64,000 nucleotides of DNA from Paenibacillus glycanilyticus NBRC 16618 (GCF_004000805.1 NZ_BILY01000007.1:174388-238387), one strand, 5' to 3'; counted from the stretch's first letter, positions 8,187 to 17,898 are shown. Numbers and translations: made by a program. The notes: generated by a model from the letters alone, not told the origin.

Positions 8187-10124
8187 TTAGATTGTTTTTG
8201 TTGCGATTTCGTTTTGCAGCAGCTCAACCAGCTCTGCTACTGGCTTAGCGCCGATATCGCCTTCCCCGCGCTTACGGACCGATACGGAGCCCGATTGCGC
8301 TTCGTTCTCGCCTACGACAAGCATGTAAGGCAGCTTCTCCAGCTGAGCTTCGCGGATTTTATAGCCAAGCTTCTCGTTGCGCAGATCGCTCTCAACGCGG
8401 ATACCGGCCAGCTGCAGCTTCTCTTCCACTTCGCGCGCGTAAGCTTCGTAAGCCGTGGATACCGGAATAACCTTCGCTTGAACCGGCGACAGCCACAGCG
8501 GCAGCGCGCCCGCAAAGTTCTCGAGCAGGAAGGCAGTCATCCGTTCCATTGTACTGATGATACCGCGGTGGATAACGACCGGACGATGCTTTTTGCCGTC
8601 CTCGCCGATGTATTCAAGCTCGAAGCGGTCAGGCAGCAGGAAATCGAGCTGAGCAGTCGACAAAGTCTCTTCCTTGCCAAGCGCCGTTTTGATCTGAACG
8701 TCAAGCTTAGGACCGTAGAACGCCGCTTCGCCTTCCGCCTCGAAGAATGGCAGGCCAAGCTCTTCGACTACCTCGCGCAGCATACGCTGCGACATTTCCC
8801 ACATCTCGTCGTTCTGGAAGTACTTCTCCGTATCCTGCGGATCACGGTACGACAAGCGGAAACGGTATTCCTTGATGCCGAAATCCTCGTAGACTTTACG
8901 GATCAGATTAACAACGCGAGCGAATTCCTCCTTGATCTGATCCGGACGGCAGAAGATATGTGCATCGTTCAGCGTCATCGCGCGTACGCGGTGCAGACCC
9001 GTCAAAGCGCCCGACATCTCATAGCGGTGCATAGTGCCCATCTCGGCAATACGAACCGGCAGATCGCGGTAGCTTCTCATATCGCTCTTATAGACCATCA
9101 TGTGATGCGGGCAGTTCATCGGACGAAGAACAAGCTCTTCGTTATCGAGTGCCATAAGCGGGAACATGTCCTCGCTGTAATGCTCCCAGTGACCGGAAAT
9201 TTTATAAAGCTCCACGTTGGCGAGAACCGGCGTATACACATGCTCGTAGCCAAGGCGCTCCTCGAGGTCAACGATATAACGCTCCAGCGTACGGCGAACC
9301 TTCGCGCCGTTCGGCAGCCATAGCGGCAGGCCTTGACCAACCTCGCGGGAGAACGTGAACATTTTCAGCTCTTTGCCCAGCTTGCGGTGGTCGCGCTTCT
9401 TCGCTTCCTCGAGGAAATGCAGATGCTCGTCCAATTCGGCTTTCTTCGCGAAAGCTGTTCCGTAAATACGCTGCAGCATTTTGTTCTTGGAGTCGCCGCG
9501 CCAGTATGCACCAGCCACGCTAAGCAGTTTAAACGCTTTGATACGGCCAGTGGATGGCAGATGCGGTCCGCGGCAAAGGTCAAAGAATTCGCCTTGGTCA
9601 TACATCGTAATAACCGAATCCTCCGGCAGGTCGCGAATCAGCTCAAGCTTCAGGTTGTCGTCAAGCTCGGTGAAAATCGCAAGCGCCTCTTCGCGGCTGA
9701 CAACGCGGCGGCGAATATCGAGGTTCTCGTTAACGATGCGCTGCATTTCTTTCTCGATCTTGGTCAGATCCTCCGGAGTCAGAGACTGGTCCATATCGAT
9801 ATCGTAATAGAAGCCATCCTCGATCACGGGACCGATGCCAAGCTTCACGTTGGCGTTGCCATACAGGCGTTTGATGGCTTGGGCCATCAGATGGGCCGTA
9901 CTGTGACGGTACACTTCAAGGCCGTCCGCCGAATCAACGGTAACGATCTCGATTGCCGCATCGGATTCGATTGGCGAGTATACGTCAACGACTTTGCCGT
10001 TGATTTTACCTGCAATTGCATTTTTGCGCAGACCCGGACTGATCGAGCCTGCTACTTCTTCGATTGTTGTTCCAGCCGCATACTCGCGAACCGCGCCGTC
10101 TGGAAAAGTAACTTTGATAGACAT
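8187..10124 (-). CDS. thrS: threonyl-tRNA synthetase
   Basis: 645 aa class II synthetase charging tRNA-Thr. Domain order matches the family: TGS (residues 1-62, starting [10 protein letters not shown]), the editing domain with its HxxxH motif ([10 protein letters not shown]), the catalytic core with zinc ligands in RPMNCPHHM and DAHIFC, motif 3 near [15 protein letters not shown], and the C-terminal anticodon-binding domain (about 540-640). The reading frame extends upstream, but AGGAGGG at 6 nt marks ATG 10124 as the start; the longer frame would cover the leader terminator. It is controlled by a T-box leader. ytxC lies upstream, an order also known from Bacillus. Confidence 0.97.
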   Translation of the reverse strand: MSIKVTFPDGAVREYAAGTTIEEVAGSISPGLRKNAIAGKINGKVVDVYSPIESDAAIEIVTVDSADGLEVYRHSTAHLMAQAIKRLYGNANVKLGIGPVIEDGFYYDIDMDQSLTPEDLTKIEKEMQRIVNENLDIRRRVVSREEALAIFTELDDNLKLELIRDLPEDSVITMYDQGEFFDLCRGPHLPSTGRIKAFKLLSVAGAYWRGDSKNKMLQRIYGTAFAKKAELDEHLHFLEEAKKRDHRKLGKELKMFTFSREVGQGLPLWLPNGAKVRRTLERYIVDLEERLGYEHVYTPVLANVELYKISGHWEHYSEDMFPLMALDNEELVLRPMNCPHHMMVYKSDMRSYRDLPVRIAEMGTMHRYEMSGALTGLHRVRAMTLNDAHIFCRPDQIKEEFARVVNLIRKVYEDFGIKEYRFRLSYRDPQDTEKYFQNDEMWEMSQRMLREVVEELGLPFFEAEGEAAFYGPKLDVQIKTALGKEETLSTAQLDFLLPDRFELEYIGEDGKKHRPVVIHRGIISTMERMTAFLLENFAGALPLWLSPVQAKVIPVSTAYEAYAREVEEKLQLAGIRVESDLRNEKLGYKIREAQLEKLPYMLVVGENEAQSGSVSVRKRGEGDIGAKPVAELVELLQNEIATKTI

Positions 10125-10168
10125 GGATTTCCCTCCTGAGAAAGTTGAGATAGCAGGCGGGATGAACG

Positions 10169-10470
10169 CAAAAAAAGCACGCATCCCGCAAAGGGACGAG
10201 TGCTTGATTACCCGTGGTTCCACCCTACTTCGACTGCTCTCTTGCATCTGAATTCAGACCATGAGCAATCCTTGTATTGATCTGATAACGGAGACATCCG
10301 GTGCGGCTTAATAGGGGCCTATTCGTCATAACCCACGTTCAACGGCACAGCTACAAAGGGGTATATTTGCTTATGTCACGAAGGAAATTGCAGCCGAGTT
10401 TCCTCTCTCTGAACCGACATTGCGGGCAAATACATGGCTTTGTCATTGCTTTTTGCATAGTTATGAGAAA
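10169..10470 (-). ncRNA. T-box leader RNA of thrS
   Basis: On the minus strand the leader carries the diagnostic T-box core TGGAACCACG (plus 10213-10222) in the context AGGGTGGAACCACGGGT. Directly after comes a terminator hairpin with arms near 10175-10205 and a run of T's. Upstream lie stem I sequences including a GAGAGAGGAAACTC segment. Uncharged tRNA-Thr is expected to stabilise the antiterminator. I could not place the specifier codon with confidence. Confidence 0.93.
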
Positions 10471-10500
10471 ATTATAACCGCTTTGTCCCCCATTGGTCAA
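10471..10500 (-). promoter_or_regulatory. sigma-A promoter of thrS
   Basis: On the minus strand TTGACC (10495-10500) and TATAAT (10471-10476) with an 18-bp spacer, just upstream of the T-box RNA. The -35 overlaps the ytxC stop codon. Confidence 0.8.
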
Positions 10501-11444
10501 TAGATGCGGCTGTCAGGCTGGATGGTTCCGTTTCCTTCAAAGCATGGGCTGCAAGCCGGACATTGGGTGCAAATCGATACCCTGTTGTCAAAAATCGTCT
10601 CGATCGTCCGGATGACCTGCATATCATCCTGTCTCGTGTGGATCATAATATGCTTAGGCGAGACGGCAATGAGCGAACTGATGACCATATCTTCGATATT
10701 CATCTCGGTCTCCAGCATCTCGGCCACTAACTTGTCCGAGTGGGGCTTCGGTTCAAAAGGCTGAAATTTCTCGTTGAAAAGGACAAAATCATGGCTGCCC
10801 TTATGCACGAGATGGACAATCGGCACCTTGGATTCCTGCAAACCCACAAAATATTTCAGCAGCGAAATAAACTCCTGGTACTGTTTATCCAGTACGTATT
10901 CGTCCAAAGCGTAGTCTACGATTTCGGCTAATTCCGTCCGGTAGGGCAACAACCGGAAAGACGTTAAGCCATCCAAATGCAAAACGGAATTTTCTTGCAG
11001 GTAACGGTCGATCTCCTCGGCTACCTTCGTTTTGCGTCGCTGCCGGTCCGCATCCAGAAATCTCGTTCCCAGACCGTCCCATTCGGTTCCGTGAAGCAGC
11101 TCGTGGCAATATTTTTCGATGACAGGCGCATCGATGGCGTGGTTGTTCCTGTATTTTCTCCGAATGATGGCTGCCAGTATGAGCGGTTCCATATCGGTTA
11201 CGATGAATTCGGCAAGCGCTTTGGATGCCGCTTGAAGCACCGATTGGCTATGGTCAGCCAGCTGAAAATACGGCAGGATTGCTTGGCAGCTGATTTCCTT
11301 GTCGGAAAGCAGCGTGTACTGTATAGCATCTTCTTCGATGTGTGCGATATGTAGATCATTGGTAGTGTATTCCGCCATCAACGCCGCTAATTGGGCAGCG
11401 GATTGCTCCATGTTCGAAGGCAGCGTTACGGTAAACAGCTCCAT
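10497..11444 (-). CDS. ytxC: putative sporulation protein YtxC
   Basis: 315 aa protein matching the YtxC family, annotated as sporulation-linked; its biochemical role is unknown. The ATG at 11444 follows AAAGGGGTGAGCTC at proper spacing; the frame is open further upstream but without a better start. The protein is soluble and mostly helical. It ends in a cysteine pair region CTQCPACSPC that could bind metal, followed by a short tail. The central part (DEYVLDKQYQEFISLLKYFV) is family-like. Position immediately upstream of thrS matches Bacillus gene order, which supports the call. Its stop codon lies inside the thrS promoter. Confidence 0.85.
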   Translation of the reverse strand: MELFTVTLPSNMEQSAAQLAALMAEYTTNDLHIAHIEEDAIQYTLLSDKEISCQAILPYFQLADHSQSVLQAASKALAEFIVTDMEPLILAAIIRRKYRNNHAIDAPVIEKYCHELLHGTEWDGLGTRFLDADRQRRKTKVAEEIDRYLQENSVLHLDGLTSFRLLPYRTELAEIVDYALDEYVLDKQYQEFISLLKYFVGLQESKVPIVHLVHKGSHDFVLFNEKFQPFEPKPHSDKLVAEMLETEMNIEDMVISSLIAVSPKHIMIHTRQDDMQVIRTIETIFDNRVSICTQCPACSPCFEGNGTIQPDSRIY

Positions 11445-11605
11445 GAGCTCACCCCTTTCATTCCCCTTATAAGTATATGGCTGGGGGGTTGGGTATATAC
11501 GAATGGAGTAGTGGGAGATGATGGGGAGTGGCGTTGGTGCGTGCTGGTTTGTTTTTAACGGATGTTGATGACAAGTGATGGCGGTGATGGCGGTGTGGTC
11601 GCTGC

Positions 11606-11724
11606 GCGAAAGTAACGTTCTTCCGATCGCTGTTGTTCCCGGATTTCTTCGATTCAAGCCGCGCTGCGGTTGAAATCCGGGGAACAAAGGCGAACGCTGC
11701 GCTTCTCCAGTACGTTACTTTCGC
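11606..11724 (+). repeat. nested hairpin element, copy A
   Basis: Outer arms GCGAAAGTAACGT and ACGTTACTTTCGC pair perfectly over 13 bp. Inside lie conserved left strand CTTCCGATCGCTGTTGT and right strand ACAAAGGCGAACGCTGCGC. These enclose an inner stem of about 13 bp (TTCCCGGATTTC with GAAATCCGGGGAA). Other copies are at 19458, 31367 (inverted) and 52889. It lies in the 671-bp gap between the FkbM gene and ytxC. Confidence 0.8.
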
Positions 11725-11916
11725 TCCGCTCACACCAGCCAACTCTTCACAAACAAGGCCAGACCTCACCCCGCCACTCCTGGTGGGGTGAGGCTTGGTG
11801 TACCGCCCGGTTTCCTCGGGCAGCATTATTACTTAACAGAGCAATATACTTCGCTCTGTTCGATACAAGTGACTCGACATAGGACGGGATACACTGAAGC
11901 CCCGCATCAGGCTACA

Positions 11917-12101
11917 TTGGAGTTAGTCCAACGAAGAAGGCCTTTAACAGGCTCATTTCGAGTTTACGTTGGATTCCCTCCAGCGTAATTGTCGATTTTG
12001 CGCGCAAATGGATTAAATTGGAGCATTTTACTGGAGCAAATCCAACGTAGAGATTGTAATCGGCTTACAACGCTTAATTAATTGGAGTAAATCCAACGTA
12101 G
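11917..12101. repeat. cluster of TTGGAGTAAATCCAA mini-hairpins
   Basis: Four related copies at about 11917-11937, 11965-11985 (inverted), 12031-12050 and 12081-12101. Each has TTGGA/TCCAA-type arms around a 5-nt loop, and most are followed by CGTAG. No gene was found in the rest of this gap. Confidence 0.65.
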
Positions 12102-12115
12102 CATAAACTATGGCG

Positions 12116-13135
12116 TTACTCCGTTGGCTGGTGGAGATAAGTTTTTTTATGGGTCAGCAGCTTGGGACTGACGTCGCAGCAAAGCTTGATTTGCGGATCA
12201 TCCAGGACAGAAAGATTTTTGACAGCGATCATATTGAAGCCATGCGGAGGTCCTTCGAGATAAACCCGGTCCGGAGGGATAATTTCTACCGGCTTGCCGG
12301 ACATATCTATGTTGGTGTTGTAATCGCGCAAGGCATAGATATGGTAGCCGAAGGATTGCAGGTATTGGACGATGTCACTCTTATCCAGCCCATTGCTCCA
12401 GTCAACGTAATTGCGGTGTACCTCGAAGATAATATTGGGGGCATGGTCCGGAGGCAAATTCAATTGACTCTCAGCGCCCTGAAGGACCGTATGCTCCAGC
12501 CCTTCGATATCAAGAAGAATCAGATCCAAGCTCACAATGTCCTGCTCCTTCACGTATGTATTAATGGAAATGGTATGGAAAACATCAGCATTCCCGCCGG
12601 CGTCTTGCTCCGTTACCAGCTCCGCATGGGCGAAGGAATCTTCCCCGACCAGCTTCATTTTGGCCTGTTCGTCTTTCCATAAACCAAGCTGCCACGCGAG
12701 TATATTATCCAGACCGTTCAGCTCCGCATTATGCTGCAGCATGTAGAACTGGTCCTTGTTCGGCTCAAAGCAATGCACCGTCCCGCCTTGCGGCAGCAGC
12801 TCCTTCGCGACGATTAGAGCCTGATCGCCAAAATAAGCTCCGCCAATCAGCACTTCCTTAGCGTGCCTGGAGAAAATCTTCAGCAGCTTGGTCGTCTGCG
12901 GCTCCCATACATGGTCGGGACAATCCGGTTCGGCCAGCAGAAAGTCGCGCGCGATTTTGGTCCGGTAGTAGAAATCGAAGGTTAACCCGCATGCGATTTT
13001 TTTCCTCAGAATGGTGTTTTCGTCAAAGACGGCATCCAATATGGGGGCCGTTATCTCTTCCCTTATATGGATACCTTCCCGGTGAAGGCTATTCTCCATC
13101 TGCTTGATTGCGGCAATTAGTTTCTGCTGGTCCAT
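12116..13135 (-). CDS. FkbM-family methyltransferase
   Basis: 339 aa protein. Residues 1-90 are a helical N-terminal extension. The SAM-dependent methyltransferase domain (about 95-290) shows motif I as EVLIGGAYFGDQALIVA, an acidic ribose-binding turn in VHCFEPNKDQF, and FkbM features LDLILLDIEGLEHTVLQGA and IIFEVHRNY. FkbM enzymes O-methylate sugars or other small hydroxyls; the substrate here is unknown. Two starts compete: ATG 13135 (used) and in-frame ATG 13147, four bases after GGAG. The neighbours (mqnC, ytxC) give no functional clue, and the flanking gap is full of repeats. Confidence 0.82.
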   Translation of the reverse strand: MDQQKLIAAIKQMENSLHREGIHIREEITAPILDAVFDENTILRKKIACGLTFDFYYRTKIARDFLLAEPDCPDHVWEPQTTKLLKIFSRHAKEVLIGGAYFGDQALIVAKELLPQGGTVHCFEPNKDQFYMLQHNAELNGLDNILAWQLGLWKDEQAKMKLVGEDSFAHAELVTEQDAGGNADVFHTISINTYVKEQDIVSLDLILLDIEGLEHTVLQGAESQLNLPPDHAPNIIFEVHRNYVDWSNGLDKSDIVQYLQSFGYHIYALRDYNTNIDMSGKPVEIIPPDRVYLEGPPHGFNMIAVKNLSVLDDPQIKLCCDVSPKLLTHKKTYLHQPTE

Positions 13136-13212
13136 CCCTCTACACATCCTTCTCCACTTGTCTTGTTCATGGAAAAGAATATGTGGCTTCGGCCTCCTTT
13201 CATGCCGGAAAT

Positions 13213-13253
13213 AAAAAAAGCATCCAAGCCCCTTAAACCGGGACCGGATGCTT
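13213..13253 (-). terminator. intrinsic terminator of mqnC
   Basis: On the minus strand AAGCATCC pairs with GGATGCTT around a partly paired loop, followed by seven T's. Confidence 0.85.
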
Positions 13254-13262
13254 ATACCTCTA

Positions 13263-14402
13263 TTAGTTCTGCATGACAAAGTCTTTCGAAGCATGCTCGT
13301 TGTCATCGTACATCTTAAGCGTGTTGTATTTCGTATCGCGTTGTGCCGGGATTTTGCCGGACTCGCGGATAAGCTGAAGAATAAGTTCAATGTTAACTTT
13401 ATGCGTGGTACCCGCAGCGGATACGACGTTTTCCTCAATCATTGTGCTGCCGAAGTCGTTACAGCCGTACGAGAGCGACTGCTTGCCGATTTCCGGCCCC
13501 ATCGTTACCCAGGAAGACTGGAAGTTATCGATATTGTCGAGCATGATGCGGCTAACCGCAACCATCTTAAGATATTCCTCCGGCTTCGACTTCTCCACCT
13601 TCCTCATGTTGGTGTTATCCGGCTGGAACGGCCAGCAGATAAACGCAAGGAAGCCTTTCGAATCGTAACCGTTAGCGATGCATTCATCCTGCGCGTCGCG
13701 AATGCGGAGCAGGTGGAGCGCACGCTCTTCCGCCGTCTCGCCAAAGCCGTATACCATCGTTGCCGTGGTGTTCATGCCATGACGGTGAGCGGATTTCATG
13801 ACGTCCATCCAATCGGTCCAAGAGCCCTTCAGACGGCTGATTTTGCGGCGGGTGCGGTCATCGAGAATCTCGGCGCCGCCGCCAGGCAGCGAATCAAGAC
13901 CGGCTTCGTGAAGCTGGCGAATCACCTCGTCAAGCGACAGTCCTTCCGATACTTCCTTCATCTTCTGAATCTCGGCTGGCGAGAAGGAGTGCATCGTAAT
14001 ATCCGGAAAATGCTGCTTGATCTCGCGGAGCAGATCCGTGTAATAGGAGAACGGCAGATTCGGGTTTGTACCGCCCTGCATCAGAATCTCCGTGCCGCCC
14101 ACATCGATGGTTTCCTGAATTTTATTAAGTATCGTTTCGTTCGAGAGGACATAACCCTCGTTCGAACCCGGGGCGCGGTAGAATGCGCAGAACCGGCAAT
14201 ACACATCGCAAATATTTGTATAGTTGACGTTCCGGCCTACGACAAATGTCGTAATCGGTTCAGGATGGCGTCTCAGCATCAGCTGATTCGCAACCTCGCC
14301 CATTTTTTCGATTTCATCGGATTCAAGCAGCGTTACGCATTCGTCAAACGTAATCCGTTCGCCCTGCAGCGCTTTATCCAAAATCTGGTCCAACGTAGAC
14401 AT
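13263..14402 (-). CDS. mqnC: cyclic dehypoxanthinyl futalosine synthase
   Basis: 379 aa radical-SAM enzyme of the futalosine route to menaquinone, cyclising dehypoxanthinyl futalosine. The Fe-S triad is visible as Cys65, Cys69 and Cys72 in NICDVYCRFC, followed by the family segments ILMQGGTNP, LPGGGAEILDDRTRR and TTATMVYGFGET. Its full length agrees with MqnC. No other mqn gene is in the window, so the pathway is scattered. Presence of this route rather than the classical men pathway is typical of Paenibacillus among Bacillales. A terminator follows, and the met operon terminator lies upstream, so it is probably transcribed alone. Confidence 0.95.
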   Translation of the reverse strand: MSTLDQILDKALQGERITFDECVTLLESDEIEKMGEVANQLMLRRHPEPITTFVVGRNVNYTNICDVYCRFCAFYRAPGSNEGYVLSNETILNKIQETIDVGGTEILMQGGTNPNLPFSYYTDLLREIKQHFPDITMHSFSPAEIQKMKEVSEGLSLDEVIRQLHEAGLDSLPGGGAEILDDRTRRKISRLKGSWTDWMDVMKSAHRHGMNTTATMVYGFGETAEERALHLLRIRDAQDECIANGYDSKGFLAFICWPFQPDNTNMRKVEKSKPEEYLKMVAVSRIMLDNIDNFQSSWVTMGPEIGKQSLSYGCNDFGSTMIEENVVSAAGTTHKVNIELILQLIRESGKIPAQRDTKYNTLKMYDDNEHASKDFVMQN

Positions 14403-14498
14403 CGCAAGACCTCCTTATCTTTCCGTTCTTAATAGCTATCAACTAATCCTATCATATCTCGTTCTTGTCCGTCATCTTTCGTATGTTACGGAAAAACG

Positions 14499-14536
14499 AA
14501 AAAATACGGTCTGTCGCAAGCGACAGCCGCATTTTT
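14499..14536 (-). terminator. intrinsic terminator of the metA-metI-metC operon
   Basis: On the minus strand GCGGCTGTCG and CGACAGACCGT-type arms enclose loop CTTG and end in TATTTTTT. Confidence 0.85.
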
Positions 14537-14555
14537 CGCTTATTTTGAACGAAAA

Positions 14556-15728
14556 TTACCCGCGCAGGGCAGCGTCCAAATCCGCAATCAGATCCTCGAT
14601 ATCTTCGAGTCCCACCGAGTAACGAACGAGACCATCCGTAATTCCCCGCTCATAGCGGACTTCCCTAGGCATTGCCGCATGCGACATTTTGGCCGGGTAA
14701 GATAAAATACTTTCCACCGCGCCGAGGCTGACCGCAACCAGCGGCAGCTGAACGCGGCTCAGAAGCGAGGCAGCGCGTTCGCCGCTTCCTACATCGAAGG
14801 ACACGACAGCTCCGTAGCCCTTCGACTGCTTCTCGTGAATCTCGCGGCCCGGATGATCCTCAAGGCCAGGATAGTACACTCTCGTAACTTCCGGATGCTC
14901 ATTCAACCATTCGGCGAGTCTGCGGGCGCTGCGCTCGCTATGCTCCATGCGGGCCTGCAGCGTCTTCATGCCCCGCATCAGAAGCCAGCTCTCGTGAGCG
15001 CTCAGAACCGCGCCGAGACCGTTCTGAAGCTGATACAGCCGGCGTCCGAGCGCTTCGTCGTTCGTTACGGCCAGTCCAGCCAGCACGTCGCTGTGGCCGC
15101 TCAGGAACTTCGTAGCACTGTGAAGCACAATGTCTACGCCAAGCTCGAACGGACGCTGGTGGTAAGGAGTCATAAACGTATTGTCGAGCATCGTTAGAAG
15201 GCCGTTTTCTTTTGCCCAGCCCGTTACCCGCGCGATATCGGTAATCTTGAGCGTCGGGTTGGACGGCGTCTCCATAAACACGGCTTTCGTGTTTGGTTTA
15301 ATCGCGTCTTTTACTTGCTCGAAATCCGTCATGTCCACAAATGTGGTTTCAATATTGAAACGGGTCAGCACAGCCGTAAGCAAACGGTATGTACCGCCGT
15401 ATACGTCCTCCGTAACGATAACATGATCGCCTGCGGACAGCAACATAAACGCCGTCGAGATCGCAGCCATGCCGGAAGCGAAAGCGAAACCGCGGGTGCC
15501 GCCTTCCAGCAGGGCGATATAGTTTTCGAGCGCCTCGCGGGTCGGGTTGCCCGAACGGCTGTAATCATGATGCGGCGGATTTTGAATATCCGCCTGATGG
15601 AAGGTTGACGCCTGGAAAATCGGTGCACTGGATGCGCCGGTTTGTTCATCAATTTCAGCGCCGAAATGAAGCAGCTTTGTCGCAAAGTGGCGTCCGGCGA
15701 TTTTTTCGGGATTATGTCTGTCGCTCAT
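14556..15728 (-). CDS. metC: cystathionine beta-lyase (PLP-dependent, MetC type)
   Basis: 390 aa Cys/Met-metabolism PLP enzyme. It is expected to cleave cystathionine to homocysteine as the last gene of a metA-metI-metC operon. The PLP lysine is Lys207 in HSATKFLSGHSD. Other fold-type I marks are YSRSGNPTRE, FASGMAA, VYGGTYRL and ETPSNPTL. It starts 6 nt after metI, so translation is coupled, and a strong terminator follows. Lyase and synthase members of this family are hard to separate by eye; assignment relies on its position after metI, as in the Bacillus metI-metC pair. Confidence 0.9.
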   Translation of the reverse strand: MSDRHNPEKIAGRHFATKLLHFGAEIDEQTGASSAPIFQASTFHQADIQNPPHHDYSRSGNPTREALENYIALLEGGTRGFAFASGMAAISTAFMLLSAGDHVIVTEDVYGGTYRLLTAVLTRFNIETTFVDMTDFEQVKDAIKPNTKAVFMETPSNPTLKITDIARVTGWAKENGLLTMLDNTFMTPYHQRPFELGVDIVLHSATKFLSGHSDVLAGLAVTNDEALGRRLYQLQNGLGAVLSAHESWLLMRGMKTLQARMEHSERSARRLAEWLNEHPEVTRVYYPGLEDHPGREIHEKQSKGYGAVVSFDVGSGERAASLLSRVQLPLVAVSLGAVESILSYPAKMSHAAMPREVRYERGITDGLVRYSVGLEDIEDLIADLDAALRG

Positions 15729-15734
15729 GGCGCT

Positions 15735-16895
15735 TTAAACCCCCTCGATTTCGCGTTTTGCCTCAGCCAAAGCCTGCTCCAGATCGGCAATCAAATCATC
15801 GGCATGCTCGATCCCTACCGAGAAGCGGAGGAGACGGTCGTCGACGCCGATCTTCTGGCGGATTTCAAGCGGAATATCCGCATGAGTCTGAACGGCCGGG
15901 TAAGTCATAAGCGATTCTACGCCGCCAAGGCTTTCCGCAAAAGCGATCAGCTTGATATGACGAAGAATTGGCTCGACGTAACGGGCATCCTTCAGACGGA
16001 AGGAGAAAATGCCGGTGTTGCCCGAGGATTGCTTGTTCTGCACATCATGACCGGGATGATGAGGCAGCGCAGGATAATAGACATCTTCGATCGCCTCATG
16101 CTCCAGCAAATAATTCGCAATAGCCGTTGCGTTAAGCTGATGGCGTTCCATGCGAAGCGCCAGTGTCTTCATGCCGCGCATCAGAAGCCAGGAGTCCTGC
16201 GGCCCAAGAACGGCGCCAAGCGAGTTATGCAGGAAAGCCATTTGCTCGGAGAGCTCTTTGCCTTTCGTTACGATCAGGCCGGCAAGAACGTCATTGTGAC
16301 CGCCCAGGTATTTGGTTGCGCTATGGACGACGATGTCCGCGCCAAGCTCTATAGGACGCTGGAAGAACGGAGTAAGCAGCGTATTATCTACAATAGTAAG
16401 GAGACCTTTAGACTTCGCCCAAGCGGATACCCGCTCCAGATCCGTAATCATCATCAGCGGATTCGTTGGCGTCTCGATCAGAACGGCCTTCGTATTCGGT
16501 TGAAGCAGCTCGGACACGCCGTCAAGATCATTGGTATCTACGTACGAAGCCGTAACGCCGTATCTGGACATGATTTTCTCGAGCAAACGGTATGTGCCGC
16601 CGTACAAGTCAAGCGATACGATCAGATGGTCGCCTTGGCTGAATAAGGAGAAGATCGTTGTCAGAGCGGCCATACCGGAGCTACAGGCAAACCCTGCGTC
16701 GCCGGATTCGAGCTGAGCCGCTGCTTCTTCCAGAACGGTACGCGTCGGGCTTTTGGTGCGGGCGTAATCAAACCCCGTGCTTTGGCCAAGCTTAGGATGG
16801 CGGAACGCCGTTGCTTGATAAATCGGGAAGCTTACCGCACCCGTTACAGGCTCCTTCTCGGAACCGATATGCGCAAGATGACTTTCAATTTTCAT
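15735..16895 (-). CDS. metI: cystathionine gamma-synthase / O-acylhomoserine thiolyase (MetI type)
   Basis: 386 aa PLP enzyme joining an O-acylhomoserine with cysteine (or sulfide) to give cystathionine (or homocysteine). PLP Lys195 is in HSATKYLGGHND, with YARTKSPTR, CSSGMAALTT, LYGGTYRLLE and ETPTNPLMMI nearby. It is homologous to the next gene, metC, so the pair is an old tandem duplication kept in order. It lies 45 nt after metA in a SAM-controlled operon. Since MetA looks acetyl-specific, O-acetylhomoserine is the likely substrate. Confidence 0.91.
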   Translation of the reverse strand: MKIESHLAHIGSEKEPVTGAVSFPIYQATAFRHPKLGQSTGFDYARTKSPTRTVLEEAAAQLESGDAGFACSSGMAALTTIFSLFSQGDHLIVSLDLYGGTYRLLEKIMSRYGVTASYVDTNDLDGVSELLQPNTKAVLIETPTNPLMMITDLERVSAWAKSKGLLTIVDNTLLTPFFQRPIELGADIVVHSATKYLGGHNDVLAGLIVTKGKELSEQMAFLHNSLGAVLGPQDSWLLMRGMKTLALRMERHQLNATAIANYLLEHEAIEDVYYPALPHHPGHDVQNKQSSGNTGIFSFRLKDARYVEPILRHIKLIAFAESLGGVESLMTYPAVQTHADIPLEIRQKIGVDDRLLRFSVGIEHADDLIADLEQALAEAKREIEGV

Positions 16896-16940
16896 AAAGT
16901 TCGTCCGTCTCCTTCGTCTTCGTCATGTCTAATTTAATAT

Positions 16941-17858
16941 TTAGATACCCGCGCCCAAATCATAAGGCGTTTGTTGGTATACATAATAGTTCAACCAGTT
17001 CGAGAACAGCAAGTTCGCATGGGAGCGCCATGTCGAATAAGGAAGCTTTTCCGGATTATCTCCCGGGAAATAGTTCTTCGGAAGATCAATCTCCAGCCCT
17101 TTTGCTTTATCGCGGTCATATTCGTATTTCAGAGAAAGCGGATCGTATTCCGAGTGCCCGCTGACGAATATTTGCCTGCCGTCCTTGGAAGCTACAATAT
17201 ATACGCCGGATTCTTCGGACTCGGACAAAATTTCCAGATCCCCGATATTCTCGATATCCTCGCGGCGAACTTCCGTATGCCGGGATTGCGGCACAAAGAA
17301 CATTTCGTCAAAGCCGCGGAGCAGATTGACGTTCTGCTTCTCGGTAGTATGCGGGAACACGCCGAAAATCTTTTTGTCCAGCTCGTATTTCGGTACGCCG
17401 TAATGATGGTACAGACCGGCCTGCGAGGCCCAACAGATATGGAAGGTCGAGGTCACCTGACGTCTGCTCCAATCCATAATGTCCTTCAGCTCTTCCCAGT
17501 AATTCACGTCTTCGAAGTTCAAATGCTCAACCGGAGCGCCAGTGATAACAAGACCGTCATAATACTGGTCCTTAATGTCATCGAAGGTTTTGTAGAACGA
17601 TTCCAGATGCTCGTGCGACGTGTTCTTGGACGTATGGGTCTTCGGATGCAGCAATACAATTTCCACCTGCAGCGGCGTATTGCCAATCAGGCGAAGAAGC
17701 TGCGTTTCCGTCGTTTCCTTGGTCGGCATCAAGTTCAATATGGCAATCCGTAATGGACGGATGTCTTGATGGAAAGCGGTGCTTTCATCCATAACGAAAA
17801 TGTTCTCATTGTTCAAAATCTCTTTGGCTGGTAAAGAATCAGGTACTTTAATCGGCAT
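16941..17858 (-). CDS. metA: homoserine O-acetyltransferase (MetA family)
   Basis: 305 aa first enzyme of methionine synthesis from homoserine. Catalytic Cys142 is in FHICWASQ, and the His/Glu pair is in VSGHSEYD. Residue 111, in GAPVEHL, is Glu; in this family Glu111 goes with acetyl-CoA and Gly111 with succinyl-CoA. Acetyl transfer is therefore expected despite the common succinyltransferase name. The start ATG follows AAAGGAGTGAATCGC. It is the first gene of the metA-metI-metC operon, behind a SAM-I riboswitch and an intrinsic terminator. Confidence 0.96.
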   Translation of the reverse strand: MPIKVPDSLPAKEILNNENIFVMDESTAFHQDIRPLRIAILNLMPTKETTETQLLRLIGNTPLQVEIVLLHPKTHTSKNTSHEHLESFYKTFDDIKDQYYDGLVITGAPVEHLNFEDVNYWEELKDIMDWSRRQVTSTFHICWASQAGLYHHYGVPKYELDKKIFGVFPHTTEKQNVNLLRGFDEMFFVPQSRHTEVRREDIENIGDLEILSESEESGVYIVASKDGRQIFVSGHSEYDPLSLKYEYDRDKAKGLEIDLPKNYFPGDNPEKLPYSTWRSHANLLFSNWLNYYVYQQTPYDLGAGI

Positions 17859-17898
17859 TGCGATTCACTCCTTTGCTTCGATATCGGCCTTCTCAACG

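Noticed and set aside
8187..10247. Longer thrS start at 10247
   Set aside because: It would translate through the T-box terminator hairpin; ATG 10124 has a strong ribosome site and matches the TGS domain start.
11467..12100. Short open frames between ytxC and the FkbM gene
   Set aside because: They fall on the hairpin repeats, lack ribosome sites and have no coding character.
12116..13438. Longer FkbM start at 13438
   Set aside because: It would overlap mqnC and its terminator; the extra residues look random and a ribosome site occurs only near 13135-13147.
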